Below the pieces are notes generated by a model that was not told the origin of the DNA, did not search any database, and saw only the letters and a program-made list of their open reading frames with translations. Shown one piece after another: positions 25,763 through 33,825 of a stretch of 64,000 nt of DNA. Source of the stretch: Candidatus Kaiserbacteria bacterium (GTDB lineage: Bacteria; Patescibacteria; Paceibacteria; UBA9973; UBA2103); assembly GCA_016182485.1 (NCBI GenBank), contig JACPGH010000002.1:30592-94591 (forward strand), given 5' to 3'. A program made the translations under genes and the position numbers. The number at the start of each line of letters is the position of its first letter. The stretch's first letter is position 1.

Positions 25763-25787
25763 CTACCTTCTCTAATTCGCGCGGTGC
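25763..25787. repeat. Direct repeat, copy B
   Basis: Second copy of the CTACCTTCTCTAATTCG-CGCGGTGC repeat seen at 24721. It follows a palindrome-like stretch around 25738-25756 (GGGAC..ATGTCCC). The rest of 25653-25836 shows no gene. Confidence 0.7.
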
Positions 25788-25836
25788 TATATATCATCTC
25801 CCCGACCAATCATTTACATCTGATCCGCACAAAGGG

Positions 25837-26073
25837 ATGGGAGAACTGGAATATACGAGCGTCGAACCAGTTACGCCCTGGGCAAGAGAAGAACACGAGT
25901 CGGCGCTGGACGCAATGGTACGTCATGGCGTACAGGTCTATTTCGTGGATCCAGAAACGTTCGCACGGATACAAACATCCCCGGATCACGGGTATGACAT
26001 ATTGAAAACACTCGAGTCAGAGAATCAGCGCCGCGGCGTCAATGCTACAGATTTGCCCGGTACGGAGGCTTAA
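25837..26073 (+). CDS. Small hypothetical protein
   Basis: Not recognised. 78 residues, acidic, with a composition that looks protein-like (MVRHGVQVYFVDPETFARIQ). A weak AAAGGG precedes the ATG. Its 3' end overlaps the 5' region of an alternative start of the ABC gene, but not the GTG start preferred here. No function proposed. Confidence 0.45.
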   Translation: MGELEYTSVEPVTPWAREEHESALDAMVRHGVQVYFVDPETFARIQTSPDHGYDILKTLESENQRRGVNATDLPGTEA

Positions 26074-26107
26074 TTCTGACTTCTCGGAGTTTTGTTATAA
26101 CAACCCG

Positions 26108-27064
26108 GTGTTAAATCCAGATAACGCGATAGAAATACGCGGCTTAAAAAAATCGTTCAAAAAGACAGTCGTTCTGAAGGGGCTCGATCTCGAGGTGAAG
26201 CGCGGCACGATGCTCGCCTTGCTCGGACCGAACGGAGCGGGGAAGACGACTACGGTACGGATCTTGAGTACGCTTATCCCGCCCGATGAAGGAGAGGCGC
26301 GCGTGCTCGGTTTCGATGTGGTGCGGGAGGCGCGGAGAGTACGGGAGGTCATCGGGCTTACCGGCCAGTATGCCGCTGTGGACGAGTATCTCACCGGCCG
26401 AGAAAATCTCGAGATGATGGGCAGACTCTATCATCTCTCTCGCGAGGCGAGCCGGCGGCGCTCTAGCGAGCTGCTCGGCCAGTTCGATCTAGGCGAGGTG
26501 GCCGATCGTGCCGCGAAGACGTACTCGGGCGGGCTGCGCCGCCGGCTCGACCTCGCGCTCTCGCTCATGGCCAAGCCGCCAGTTCTCTTCCTCGATGAGC
26601 CAACGGCCGGCCTCGATCCGCGCTCTAGGCTCACTATGTGGGAGATCATAGAGAAACTCATGGACGAGGGATCGACGATCCTTCTCACGACCCAGCATCT
26701 CGAAGAGGCCGACAAGCTCGCGGACCGAATCGCCGTGCTCGACCGCGGGAAGATCATCGCGGCCGGTACCGCCGACGAGCTCAAGGCGAAGGTCGGCACC
26801 GAAAGGATCGAGGTCATAATCGACCGCGGAAGCAATTTCAAGAAGGCCGCCGAGATCATTACCGGAGAAGGGAAGCAGATGGACGAGAAAGAGCGGAGCC
26901 TCTCTGTGTCGACGGATGGAAGCGTGCTCGAAATAAAGAAAATCCTAGACGGCATCTACAGCGCGGGAATCGATATCGAAAGCATGTCCGTACACAAACC
27001 TACTCTCGACGATGTGTTCATGCGCCTCACTGGCCGCGAAGCCGAGGAAGGCACGGAAACTTAA
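26108..27064 (+). CDS. ABC-2 exporter ATPase, DrrA-like
   Basis: Nucleotide-binding subunit of an ABC-2 exporter. Walker A GPNGAGKTT, Q-loop GLTGQYAAVDEYLTG, signature YSGGLRRRLDLALSL, Walker B VLFLDEPTAGLD, H-loop TTQHLEEAD. The C-terminal extension (about 215-318) ending SVHKPTLDDVFMRLTG is the DrrA/daunorubicin-resistance type. The preferred start is the GTG at 26108, 7 nt after TTATAA (leaderless); an in-frame ATG at 26042 is possible. It forms a pair with the permease 3 nt downstream. Substrate unknown. Confidence 0.9.
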   Translation: MLNPDNAIEIRGLKKSFKKTVVLKGLDLEVKRGTMLALLGPNGAGKTTTVRILSTLIPPDEGEARVLGFDVVREARRVREVIGLTGQYAAVDEYLTGRENLEMMGRLYHLSREASRRRSSELLGQFDLGEVADRAAKTYSGGLRRRLDLALSLMAKPPVLFLDEPTAGLDPRSRLTMWEIIEKLMDEGSTILLTTQHLEEADKLADRIAVLDRGKIIAAGTADELKAKVGTERIEVIIDRGSNFKKAAEIITGEGKQMDEKERSLSVSTDGSVLEIKKILDGIYSAGIDIESMSVHKPTLDDVFMRLTGREAEEGTET

Positions 27065-27067
27065 CGT

Positions 27068-27844
27068 ATGGAGAGACGACTCTATTGGATATTATCCGAT
27101 TTCTTAGTCCTCGTCGGGAGGAGTTTGAAGCATATTTTTAAAAATATGGATCAGCTGCTTTCGCTCACGATCCAGCCGGTCATGTTCATGCTCTTGTTTG
27201 GGTACGTATTCGGAGGAGCGATCCAGACTGGCGGCGTGAGTTATATCAATTTCCTCGTGGCCGGCATCCTCGTACAGATGAGCGCTTTCGGCGCGACGAC
27301 GACCTCGCTCTCTATCGCGACCGACATGCGCCGAGGAATAATCGACCGCCTCAAGACGCTCCCGATCCTGAGTTCCGCCGTCATGGTCGGACATGTAACG
27401 GCCGATCTTGTTCGCAATCTCGTTTCTGCGGCGGTGCTTATCGCCGTCGCTTTCCTGATGGGCTTTCGGCCGGTAGCCAGCGTCTCCGATTGGCTCGCAA
27501 TAGTCGGACTACTCATTATATTCACTCTCGCGATCTCCTGGCTCTTTACGATCGCGGGACTACTGGCGAAAAGCATCGAAGCGGTGCAGTGGATGGGCTT
27601 CTTCATCGTATTCCCGCTCACCTTCGCGAGCGCAGCCTTCGTGCCGACGGAAAGCATGCCGAAATATCTCAGGATATTTGCGGAGAACCAGCCGGTCACG
27701 CACACCATCGAAGCCATTCGGGCCTACATGCTCGGCCTGCCCGTCGGGAGCCACGCACTAATCGCCACTTTGTGGTGGCTCGCAGTCATAGCCATTACAA
27801 TCCCTGTCGCCGGGTCTCTGTTTCGGACCCGGATCTTGAGTTAG
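27068..27844 (+). CDS. ABC-2 exporter permease, DrrB-like
   Basis: Membrane subunit partnering the preceding ATPase. 258 residues with six predicted helices and the ABC-2 family segment LPISSA..VGHVTADLVRN, plus FVPTESMPKYLRIFAENQPVTHTIEA near the C-terminus, characteristic of the DrrB/NodJ branch. The start is 3 nt after the ATPase stop. A paired-palindrome element follows the gene. Confidence 0.88.
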   Translation: MERRLYWILSDFLVLVGRSLKHIFKNMDQLLSLTIQPVMFMLLFGYVFGGAIQTGGVSYINFLVAGILVQMSAFGATTTSLSIATDMRRGIIDRLKTLPILSSAVMVGHVTADLVRNLVSAAVLIAVAFLMGFRPVASVSDWLAIVGLLIIFTLAISWLFTIAGLLAKSIEAVQWMGFFIVFPLTFASAAFVPTESMPKYLRIFAENQPVTHTIEAIRAYMLGLPVGSHALIATLWWLAVIAITIPVAGSLFRTRILS

Positions 27845-27870
27845 CCCCGAATAGGCGAACAATGGCCATC

Positions 27871-27935
27871 TGTGAAGGTCAGACCTTCACAAGCTGAGAA
27901 TTTTCGGCGCTTTCTGTGAAGGTCAGACCTTCACA
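27871..27935. repeat. Paired-palindrome intergenic element, copy 4
   Basis: Perfect 21-bp palindromes at 27871-27891 and 27915-27935. The spacer starts AGCTGAGAATTTTCGG, a diverged form of copies 2 and 3. The flank GAATAGGCGAA is shared with copy 3. Confidence 0.9.
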
Positions 27936-28019
27936 TCGAACCCGTTCGGTCGGACTTTGCTTTGAGAATCCACTGCGGCGGATAAGATGCGCGGTGATTG
28001 GTGATACGATTAGGGGCAT

Positions 28020-28187
28020 ATGGCGACGAATGAAAAACCGGGGCGAGGGAGAAAGGGGGTGGTGAAGAATCGTACGCAGGTCTTCAGCGGGCGGAATAAG
28101 CGCTGGACGAAGAAGGGAGCCGACGGGAAGTTCATGGATCAGATGACGCACAAGGGCGCGAAGTTCAAGGGCGTGCGTATCAAATAA
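28020..28187 (+). CDS. Small basic protein of CPR type
   Basis: 55 residues, strongly basic, no cysteine, no membrane segment: KPGRGRKGVVKNRTQVFSGR, then NKRWTKKGADGKFMDQMTHK and a FKGVRIK end. Such short lysine/arginine-rich proteins recur in Parcubacteria genomes; the composition suggests nucleic-acid or ribosome association, but this is inference. ATG at 28020, stop at 28185-28187. No Shine-Dalgarno. Confidence 0.65.
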   Translation: MATNEKPGRGRKGVVKNRTQVFSGRNKRWTKKGADGKFMDQMTHKGAKFKGVRIK

Positions 28188-28228
28188 TACTCACGGGAAG
28201 TTCATTACTCCTCATGTATAGGCGAGTA

Positions 28229-28435
28229 ATGGCGCGAAAGTACGGCAGAAGGGCGCAAAAGAAAGTCGAACAGACGATGCATGAATACAAGCGCGGCAAG
28301 CTAAAGAGCGGCCGTGCGGGTAGGCGCGTGAAGAATCCGAAGCAGGCGATAGCGATCGGGCTCTCGCAGGCGCGGCGGGCGGGCGCGAAGGTGCCGGCCC
28401 GGCGCCGCCCGCGCGGGCGGCGCCGGGCCGGATAA
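28229..28435 (+). CDS. DUF6496-like small basic protein
   Basis: 68 residues. The pattern KYGRRAQKKVEQTMHEYKRG followed by KLKSG...VKNPKQAIAIGLSQARRAG is that of a small family of bacterial basic proteins (DUF6496). Function unknown. The start is MARKYG at 28229, 6 nt after TATAGG (leaderless). The last 13 residues (PARRRPRGRRRAG) are encoded by a 38-bp perfect palindrome (28394-28431), so the C-terminal tail appears to be supplied by a repeat. Confidence 0.75.
   Translation: MARKYGRRAQKKVEQTMHEYKRGKLKSGRAGRRVKNPKQAIAIGLSQARRAGAKVPARRRPRGRRRAG
28394..28431. repeat. 38-bp perfect GC palindrome at gene 3' end
   Basis: Two 19-bp arms (CCGGCCCGGCGCCGCCCGC and its complement) with no loop, in frame at the end of the DUF6496-like gene and ending 4 nt before the stop codon's last base. 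It may also terminate transcription. Confidence 0.85.
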
Positions 28436-28507
28436 AGGGTGGGGAATTCTCCGAATTCCAGAGCCAGGACGGGGTACACTATATCCATTACCAGTTAGAC
28501 AACCGAT

Positions 28508-28879
28508 ATGGATATCGCACTCGTCGCTGCCAAGATATTAGGGACCTATCTTATTGTGAGCGGGCTCTTCCTCATCTTCCGCGGGAAGACGGTTCCGCAT
28601 TTGCTTAAAGATTTCTTCGACCACCCGGCAGTCATGTATCTCGCCGGCGCCATGCTTATTTTCCTATCTTCGGCCTATCTTTCCCAAAGCAATGTCTGGG
28701 ACGGGACGTGGCGTACCGTTCTCACGATATTTGCCTGGCTCGTACTCATCAAGGGCGTCGGATATATTCTCATGCCGGACGCATTGCATAAGGCCGTCAG
28801 CCGGAAAGTGCTCGAATCCTTGAATCTCTACGGGCTAGTCGCGATGGCGATGGGCCTCGCGCTCTTCTACGTCGGCTAG
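28508..28879 (+). CDS. Four-helix membrane protein, unknown
   Basis: 123 residues, almost entirely four hydrophobic helices (AAKILGTYLIVSGLFLIF; VMYLAGAMLIFLSSAYL; VLTIFAWLVLIKGVGYIL; LYGLVAMAMGLALFYVG). No catalytic motif. Proteins of this form are common in CPR genomes. A TTAGAC hexamer 7 nt before the ATG could be the -10. Confidence 0.7.
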   Translation: MDIALVAAKILGTYLIVSGLFLIFRGKTVPHLLKDFFDHPAVMYLAGAMLIFLSSAYLSQSNVWDGTWRTVLTIFAWLVLIKGVGYILMPDALHKAVSRKVLESLNLYGLVAMAMGLALFYVG

Positions 28880-28936
28880 CAATCCGTAGATATACGTCAG
28901 CCGCGCATGAGTGCTCGGTAAGTTATACTGGTTCAT

Positions 28937-29293
28937 ATGAACGAATCACCGCCGAATGAGAATGCGGAAGAAAGACGGCTTGTCCAAGCAGGACTCGAGC
29001 TGCAGCGGCAGGATAAGGAAGATCCCGAACGCGCGCCCATTGTGCGGATAGCACATAAGGTTGCCATGGAAGTGTACCGTGGGAATGAAGCATTGCTTAG
29101 AGACATTGAATCCTTTCGCAGGGATTTTCTGGAACATTTCGGAAAGTCCGAAGGGCAGAAATATAGGCTCTATCACGCACTCTCCGGAAGCACCCCTCTC
29201 GGCTCAGCCATTTATTTCGACGCAGAAGGAGAGTGGTCCATAGAGGCGAAAGCGCGCGAACTCGCCGAGCGGTATCACATCGATATAGAATAA
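28937..29293 (+). CDS. Hypothetical protein upstream of helicase
   Basis: Not recognised. 118 residues, soluble, charged (SFRRDFLEHFGKSEGQKYRL). The start is firm because TATACT lies exactly 7 nt before the ATG (leaderless). Its stop lies 6 nt before the helicase start, so the two form an operon, which hints at a role with that enzyme. Confidence 0.65.
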   Translation: MNESPPNENAEERRLVQAGLELQRQDKEDPERAPIVRIAHKVAMEVYRGNEALLRDIESFRRDFLEHFGKSEGQKYRLYHALSGSTPLGSAIYFDAEGEWSIEAKARELAERYHIDIE

Positions 29294-29299
29294 GAGCGC

Positions 29300-30988
29300 A
29301 TGACCCAAGGCGAGGCGCTCTCGATTCTCAAGACCGGCGCGAACGTATATCTCACCGGCGAGCCGGGAAGCGGCAAAACGCACGCGATAAATGAATTCAT
29401 CGCGTGGCTGCGTCTTTCAGGGATAGAGCCGGCTATCACGGCCGCGACCGGCATCGCGGCGACGCACGTCGGCGGCATGACACTGCACTCGTGGAGCGGA
29501 ATCGGCATTGCCGAGTCGCTCTCGCGCGCCGATATAGATCGCATCGCCGGGAAGGAGCATGTCGCCCGCAGGCTCCAAAAAGCCTCAGTGCTTATCATCG
29601 AAGAAATCTCCATGCTCTCCGCGGCGACATTCGAGATGGCGGATGCCATTTGCCGCGAAGCGCGCCGTGCCGAGCTCCCATTTGGCGGGCTCACGGTCAT
29701 CCTCGTCGGAGACTTTTTCCAATTGCCGCCTGTGGCGCGTGTTCAGGCGATGTCCGTGCGCTTCGCTTACGCTTCGCCCGTTTGGGACAAATTAAACCCG
29801 ATCACCTGTTACCTAACAGACCAATATCGGCAGGATGATGTTGAATTTCTTGGCGTACTCTCGGCGATACGCGCCGGAGAGGTCGAAGAGGCTCATTATG
29901 AAGCGCTCATGGCGCGGCATACGGAGCCTGGCACCCCGCCCGCCTGCGCTCCGAAATTATTTTCGCATAATGCCGACGTCGATCGAATAAACGCGCAGGA
30001 ACTCGCGAAGCTACCGGGCAAAGCGAAGACTTTCCGGATGAACGCGAAAGGGAAGGAGCAATTTGTAGAAGGGCTGAAGCGCGGGTGCCTCTCGCCGGAA
30101 ATTCTCGAACTGAAGGAGGGCGCGGCGGTCATGTTCACGAAAAACTCTCCCCAAGGGAAGTTCGTCAACGGGACGCTCGGCGTTGTCGCGGGTTGGAGCT
30201 TCGATGGCTCGCCGATTGTTGAGATACGCAGCCCCTCGACAAGCTCGGGACATCGGTTCCGCGTAACCGCGGAACCGATGGAATGGCAGCTTGAGGAACA
30301 AGGGAAGGTGCGCGCGAGTATCTCGCAATTGCCCCTACGGCTCGCCTATGCGATGACAGTCCACAAGAGCCAAGGAATGAGCATGGATGCGGCGGTCATC
30401 GATCTCTCGAAAGCCTTTGAATACGGGCAGGGATATGTGGCGCTCTCGCGGGTGCGGCGATTAAGCGGAGTGCATCTCACCGGCTTAAACGCGCGCGCGC
30501 TCGAAGTCCATCCGGAAATTCTTGAAAAAGACAGGGAATTCCGCGCCGCGTCTGACGCGGCGCGGGAAGCATTTGCGGCTCTGCCAAGCGCCGAGCTCGC
30601 AGGCATGCAGAAAAAATTCGTCAAAGCCATAGGCGGCGCTTGGCCCAATCCCTCGCAATCGCTCGGGACGGCCCGGCAGCCCGGCTCGGCCGGGCTGCCG
30701 GGCCGTCTGGCAGAAACCCTGCAGACCGTGCGGGATGCGAACGATTTAAATGCAGCGGCGAAGGCGCGCGGACTCACCGTTTCCACCATCGTGAAGCATT
30801 TGGAAGAACTGGCCGAAATAGGGAAGCTCGCCAGCGCTGATTTCGAGCACCTTATTTCTCAAGGCGAACTGCACGAGATCGCCGAAGCCATAGAAGCTGC
30901 CGGCCGCGAGCGCCTCTCGCCCGTTTATCATGCGCTCGGCGGCCGGCACTCATTCGAAACTATCCGGCTTGTCCGCCTTCTCAAGTAA
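29300..30988 (+). CDS. PIF1-like DNA helicase with C-terminal winged/HTH region
   Basis: SF1B helicase, 562 residues, 5'-3' polarity expected from the family. Motif I GEPGSGKTHAINEF (19-32), Ia AATGIAATHVGGMTLHSW, II IIEEISML, III VGDFFQLPPV, then LTDQYRQ, and motifs V/VI LPLRLAYAMTVHKSQGM and GYVALSRVRRLSG. The final about 90 residues (LTVSTIVKHLEELAEIGKL) resemble the HTH region seen at the C-terminus of RecQ-like enzymes. Palindromes are read in frame at about 30232-30280 and 30668-30706, the latter as a TARQPGSAGLPGR insert in the linker. Second gene of an operon. Confidence 0.88.
   Translation: MTQGEALSILKTGANVYLTGEPGSGKTHAINEFIAWLRLSGIEPAITAATGIAATHVGGMTLHSWSGIGIAESLSRADIDRIAGKEHVARRLQKASVLIIEEISMLSAATFEMADAICREARRAELPFGGLTVILVGDFFQLPPVARVQAMSVRFAYASPVWDKLNPITCYLTDQYRQDDVEFLGVLSAIRAGEVEEAHYEALMARHTEPGTPPACAPKLFSHNADVDRINAQELAKLPGKAKTFRMNAKGKEQFVEGLKRGCLSPEILELKEGAAVMFTKNSPQGKFVNGTLGVVAGWSFDGSPIVEIRSPSTSSGHRFRVTAEPMEWQLEEQGKVRASISQLPLRLAYAMTVHKSQGMSMDAAVIDLSKAFEYGQGYVALSRVRRLSGVHLTGLNARALEVHPEILEKDREFRAASDAAREAFAALPSAELAGMQKKFVKAIGGAWPNPSQSLGTARQPGSAGLPGRLAETLQTVRDANDLNAAAKARGLTVSTIVKHLEELAEIGKLASADFEHLISQGELHEIAEAIEAAGRERLSPVYHALGGRHSFETIRLVRLLK
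30251..30280. repeat. Palindrome in frame in helicase gene
   Basis: CATCGGTTCCGCG and its exact complement around TAAC, directly behind a CTCGACAAGCTCGGG repeat (30234-30249). Both are translated within the helicase. Confidence 0.8.
30668..30706. repeat. 39-bp palindrome in frame in helicase gene
   Basis: 18-bp perfect arms (ACGGCCCGGCAGCCCGGC) around TCG, located in the linker between motor and C-terminal HTH region. Confidence 0.85.
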
Positions 30989-31009
30989 AGAGGTTAAACC
31001 TCTTTACTT
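30983..31009. repeat. Palindrome joining convergent gene ends
   Basis: AAGTAAAGAGGTT-A-AACCTCTTTACTT. It carries the helicase stop codon on one strand and the last residues (SKEV) and stop of the HAD phosphatase on the other. Nearly identical to 39011-39039. Confidence 0.9.
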
Positions 31010-31803
31010 TCGAGCAATGCTTCGATGAGACGGGCGGTGTCGGAAGGGGAGTTAACGCTTTTGGTCCCGACGTTCGTTTTGAATACAGCTTCATCATTGC
31101 CGCCCTCGGTGAGCTGATCGCCGATGTACAGCGCTTCAGATTCGGGAATGTTCAAACGCTCGCACAATTTGCGGATGCCGTAAGCTTTATCAATACCCGA
31201 CTTTGTCACATCGATCGACGTTGCACCTCCCATTCTCACGGAAAACTGCGGCAGGCGTTCGGCAAGCGCCGCCTGCAGCGCGCGCCGCTTCGACTTATCC
31301 GGGTCCCATGCCTGCTTCTCTTTTACCGGCGCTTTCTGGCCGAGCGCCGAGAGCGTAACTTGGCTGCCGCGGTACTCGACGCGCTCGCCCCAGGCGGGAG
31401 CCGAAAAATCGATAAGGCCCGTGTGAGTCGCCGCGTCGCGCATCGCCCTTTCAATATGGCTGGCATCCGCCTCGGAGAGGCGTTCTTCGTACACTTTTTT
31501 CCAAGCGTCCGCGCTTGTCCCGAGCGATTTATCCTGAGCGGAGTCGATGGAAGTCGAGGGACTATATTCATACAACGTCGCCCCGCTAGTGGGGAGGAGA
31601 TAGAGGTTCCTTAAATTCGCTTCCGGGGGAAGCCGGTCTACGACCTGTTTCAAAAATTGAGGGAGAGCGCCGCCGGAAATGATCGCGACTTGCGTAGCGG
31701 CGAGCAGGCGCGCGAGCAGGCCGGCCATTTCTAGCGAGAGCGGCTGCTTGCTCTCCGCGAGCGTGCCGTCGAGATCGAAAATTATTAGTTTGTGCATACG
31801 CAT
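30994..31803 (-). CDS. HAD-superfamily phosphatase, phosphomannomutase-like
   Basis: 269 residues. HAD motif I DLDGTLAES (8-16), motif II IISGG, and motif III/IV KAYGIRKL...YIGDQLTEGGND. The GGATSIDVTKSGIDKAYGI segment with the class IIB cap resembles eukaryotic-type phosphomannomutases, which would fit the neighbouring mannoside genes. An insert SPSTSIDSAQDKSLG (about 31530-31560) looks repeat-derived. Its C-terminal SKEV and stop come from a palindrome. 44 nt behind the tandem GH130 gene, likely co-transcribed. Confidence 0.75.
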   Translation of the reverse strand: MRMHKLIIFDLDGTLAESKQPLSLEMAGLLARLLAATQVAIISGGALPQFLKQVVDRLPPEANLRNLYLLPTSGATLYEYSPSTSIDSAQDKSLGTSADAWKKVYEERLSEADASHIERAMRDAATHTGLIDFSAPAWGERVEYRGSQVTLSALGQKAPVKEKQAWDPDKSKRRALQAALAERLPQFSVRMGGATSIDVTKSGIDKAYGIRKLCERLNIPESEALYIGDQLTEGGNDEAVFKTNVGTKSVNSPSDTARLIEALLESKEV

Positions 31804-31847
31804 TGCTCACTCGAACATGCGCCTCGAAGGACACGCATAATGCCGCA

Positions 31848-33803
31848 TCATGTTAAGGCGTCAATGATATGCGAGAGCGAAGCCGTCGCGACTCCGAGAA
31901 CCTTGTCCGCGCCGCCGTAATACATATATACCGTGTCTCCCCGGACAACGGCGCCGCATGAGAATACGACGTTCGCCACGACGCCTTCTTTCTCATATTT
32001 CTCAAGAGGTTCGAAGATCGGATCGGCCGTGCGCGCTAGCACAGTAGTGCCGTCTTCGCCGAGAAGCACGGCGCCGAGCCGATAGGTGCCGTGGCGGGAG
32101 ACGCCGTGATATATCATGAGCCAGCCGCCGGGTATCGGTATGGGCGGGCCAGCAATGCCTACTTTCGCGCTATCCCACATTCCTCGCCGCGGACTGATGA
32201 TCTCGATGCAGCGGCTCGCACGTTTCCCCGACGCGAGGTCGGGGATAATGTCCGCGCAGATCTGATTATTGATACGGTGATAGAGCAGATATTTGCCGTT
32301 AATGCGCTCGGGCAAAAGGGCGAGATCCTTATCGTCAACCCCGTCAGGCGTGAGCAACTGCGGCTGGCTCCAATTCTCGAAGCGGCGTTCGAGAAAATCC
32401 TTAACGCTTATCGATGAGACAGCGCCGGATGGGACATGCGTGCCGTCATAGGCGGTGTATGTCATGTGAAGCGTGCCTGCCCCGAGTGGATCCGAGGAGT
32501 CGCCAATGCGGACGATACGCGGGTCTTCGCAGCCGGAATTGCCGGTCGCGTTCCCTCGTTTCATCTCGAAGTCGGCTCGCGGTACGTAGACCGGTTGCGA
32601 CAATCGCTCATCGATGACTGCGCCGTCTTTGGAGACGGCGAGGCCGATAGTCGAAGTATTCGCCGAATCCATTGCTCTATATAGAATATAGACGGCGCCA
32701 TCGAGCTCTATGGCGGCCGCGTTGAAAACGCCGGCACTTTCGAAGCCCGAGCCCCGAGGCGCAAGGATCGGGTTCCGCGAATCGCGGATGAACGTGCGCG
32801 CAGGGCGCTCCGGATCGAGCGCGCGCAGGAGATCGTCGAGAGCGACGCTCGCCTTCGCGCATACGGTATCGGCGCCGCCATACCAGATCTCCACCTGCCT
32901 GCCGGCAGGCAGAGGCGCATCATACGTCGTCACACTGGTGGGGAACACAACCTGCGGCACTAGACCGTACTGCTCGTAATATTCCTGTGGGACGAGAAAG
33001 GATTCGGTCCGCGAAATGCGCTTCCTGGGATCGTCTCGATCGAGAAGAGCGGCTTCTACCGAGAAGATACGGTTGCGCTCGTCGTAATAATTCTGAATGT
33101 AGGAATATACGAGAAGCCACCCTTTGTCCGTGAGCAGAGGAGACGCGCCCACCTCGATATGGTCGGCATCCTCGCGGCGCAGTTCCTCGAGCGCATGTTC
33201 CTGGAGCCGCTCGTGCCAACGCTCCCAATACTCGGGTTCGAAGAATTCCTCGATCTGCTTAGCGCGGGCTATAGCGATAGTCGGCCTCGGGTGCTCCGCC
33301 GTCCAATCCGTATGCGCGGTGAGGAGCATTACCACGTCTCCGTCTATCCGCTCGGGGAAGAGCGTGGCCGCCTTTGCGTTGAAAGGCGTTATCAAATGCC
33401 GTTCGGTGAAAGTATCCGGCTCATCGCCGATAGCCAAAGCCACCTTGATGTTATCGGGGCCGAAAGGGTAGCCCCCGAGCGCGGTATAGAAACAGTACCA
33501 ACGGCCTTCGAAAAAGACCGCCCGCGGGTCCTCGCAGCCGAACGCATCCCAAGGTTCCTGCGGCGCGAGGACCTGCTGCCTCGAATGAAAATGGATGCCG
33601 TCCTCGGAGAAGGCCGTCCCGATGGTCGAAAGCTCGGCCGAGGGAGTCTCTAGCGCGCTCGAGGAGCCGAGCGCGCGGTAATAGATCCGGACGCCCTCGC
33701 CGGTCCGAATTGCAGACGGGTTGTATGTCGCGACCGACTCCCACGGCCGCTCGCGCTGGGGCGCCAGTATCGGATTATGCGGCTCTCGGCGAATGACGAA
33801 CAT
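31848..33803 (-). CDS. Tandem GH130 mannoside phosphorylase-like protein
   Basis: 651 residues made of two GH130 five-blade propellers. Each repeats the family signatures: NPILAP, GCEDPR, RIYM/HMTY-like strands, LLPERI, GGWLMIYHG and GAVLL, and IYYGGADKV. GH130 enzymes cleave beta-mannosides by phosphorolysis (or hydrolysis in some). No signal peptide, so it is intracellular. Two repeats are in frame (32225-32245, encoding GKRASR; 32895-32912, encoding PAGRQ). Start: ATG at 33801-33803, 7 nt after TATACT (leaderless, bidirectional promoter). A two-domain GH130 fusion is unusual; one half may be inactive. Confidence 0.85.
   Translation of the reverse strand: MFVIRREPHNPILAPQRERPWESVATYNPSAIRTGEGVRIYYRALGSSSALETPSAELSTIGTAFSEDGIHFHSRQQVLAPQEPWDAFGCEDPRAVFFEGRWYCFYTALGGYPFGPDNIKVALAIGDEPDTFTERHLITPFNAKAATLFPERIDGDVVMLLTAHTDWTAEHPRPTIAIARAKQIEEFFEPEYWERWHERLQEHALEELRREDADHIEVGASPLLTDKGWLLVYSYIQNYYDERNRIFSVEAALLDRDDPRKRISRTESFLVPQEYYEQYGLVPQVVFPTSVTTYDAPLPAGRQVEIWYGGADTVCAKASVALDDLLRALDPERPARTFIRDSRNPILAPRGSGFESAGVFNAAAIELDGAVYILYRAMDSANTSTIGLAVSKDGAVIDERLSQPVYVPRADFEMKRGNATGNSGCEDPRIVRIGDSSDPLGAGTLHMTYTAYDGTHVPSGAVSSISVKDFLERRFENWSQPQLLTPDGVDDKDLALLPERINGKYLLYHRINNQICADIIPDLASGKRASRCIEIISPRRGMWDSAKVGIAGPPIPIPGGWLMIYHGVSRHGTYRLGAVLLGEDGTTVLARTADPIFEPLEKYEKEGVVANVVFSCGAVVRGDTVYMYYGGADKVLGVATASLSHIIDALT
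32895..32912. repeat. 18-bp palindrome in frame in GH130 gene
   Basis: CTGCCTGCC and its complement, encoding LPAGRQ within the first propeller. Confidence 0.75.
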
Positions 33804-33810
33804 AGAGTAA

Positions 33811-33818
33811 AGTATACT
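33811..33818. promoter_or_regulatory. Symmetric bidirectional -10 element
   Basis: AGTATACT is self-complementary and gives a TATACT hexamer on each strand. Each hexamer ends exactly 7 nt before the ATG of its gene: GH125 at 33826 (plus) and GH130 at 33803 (minus). Both mRNAs would be leaderless and start from overlapping promoters. Confidence 0.7.
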
Positions 33819-33825
33819 ACCGTTA

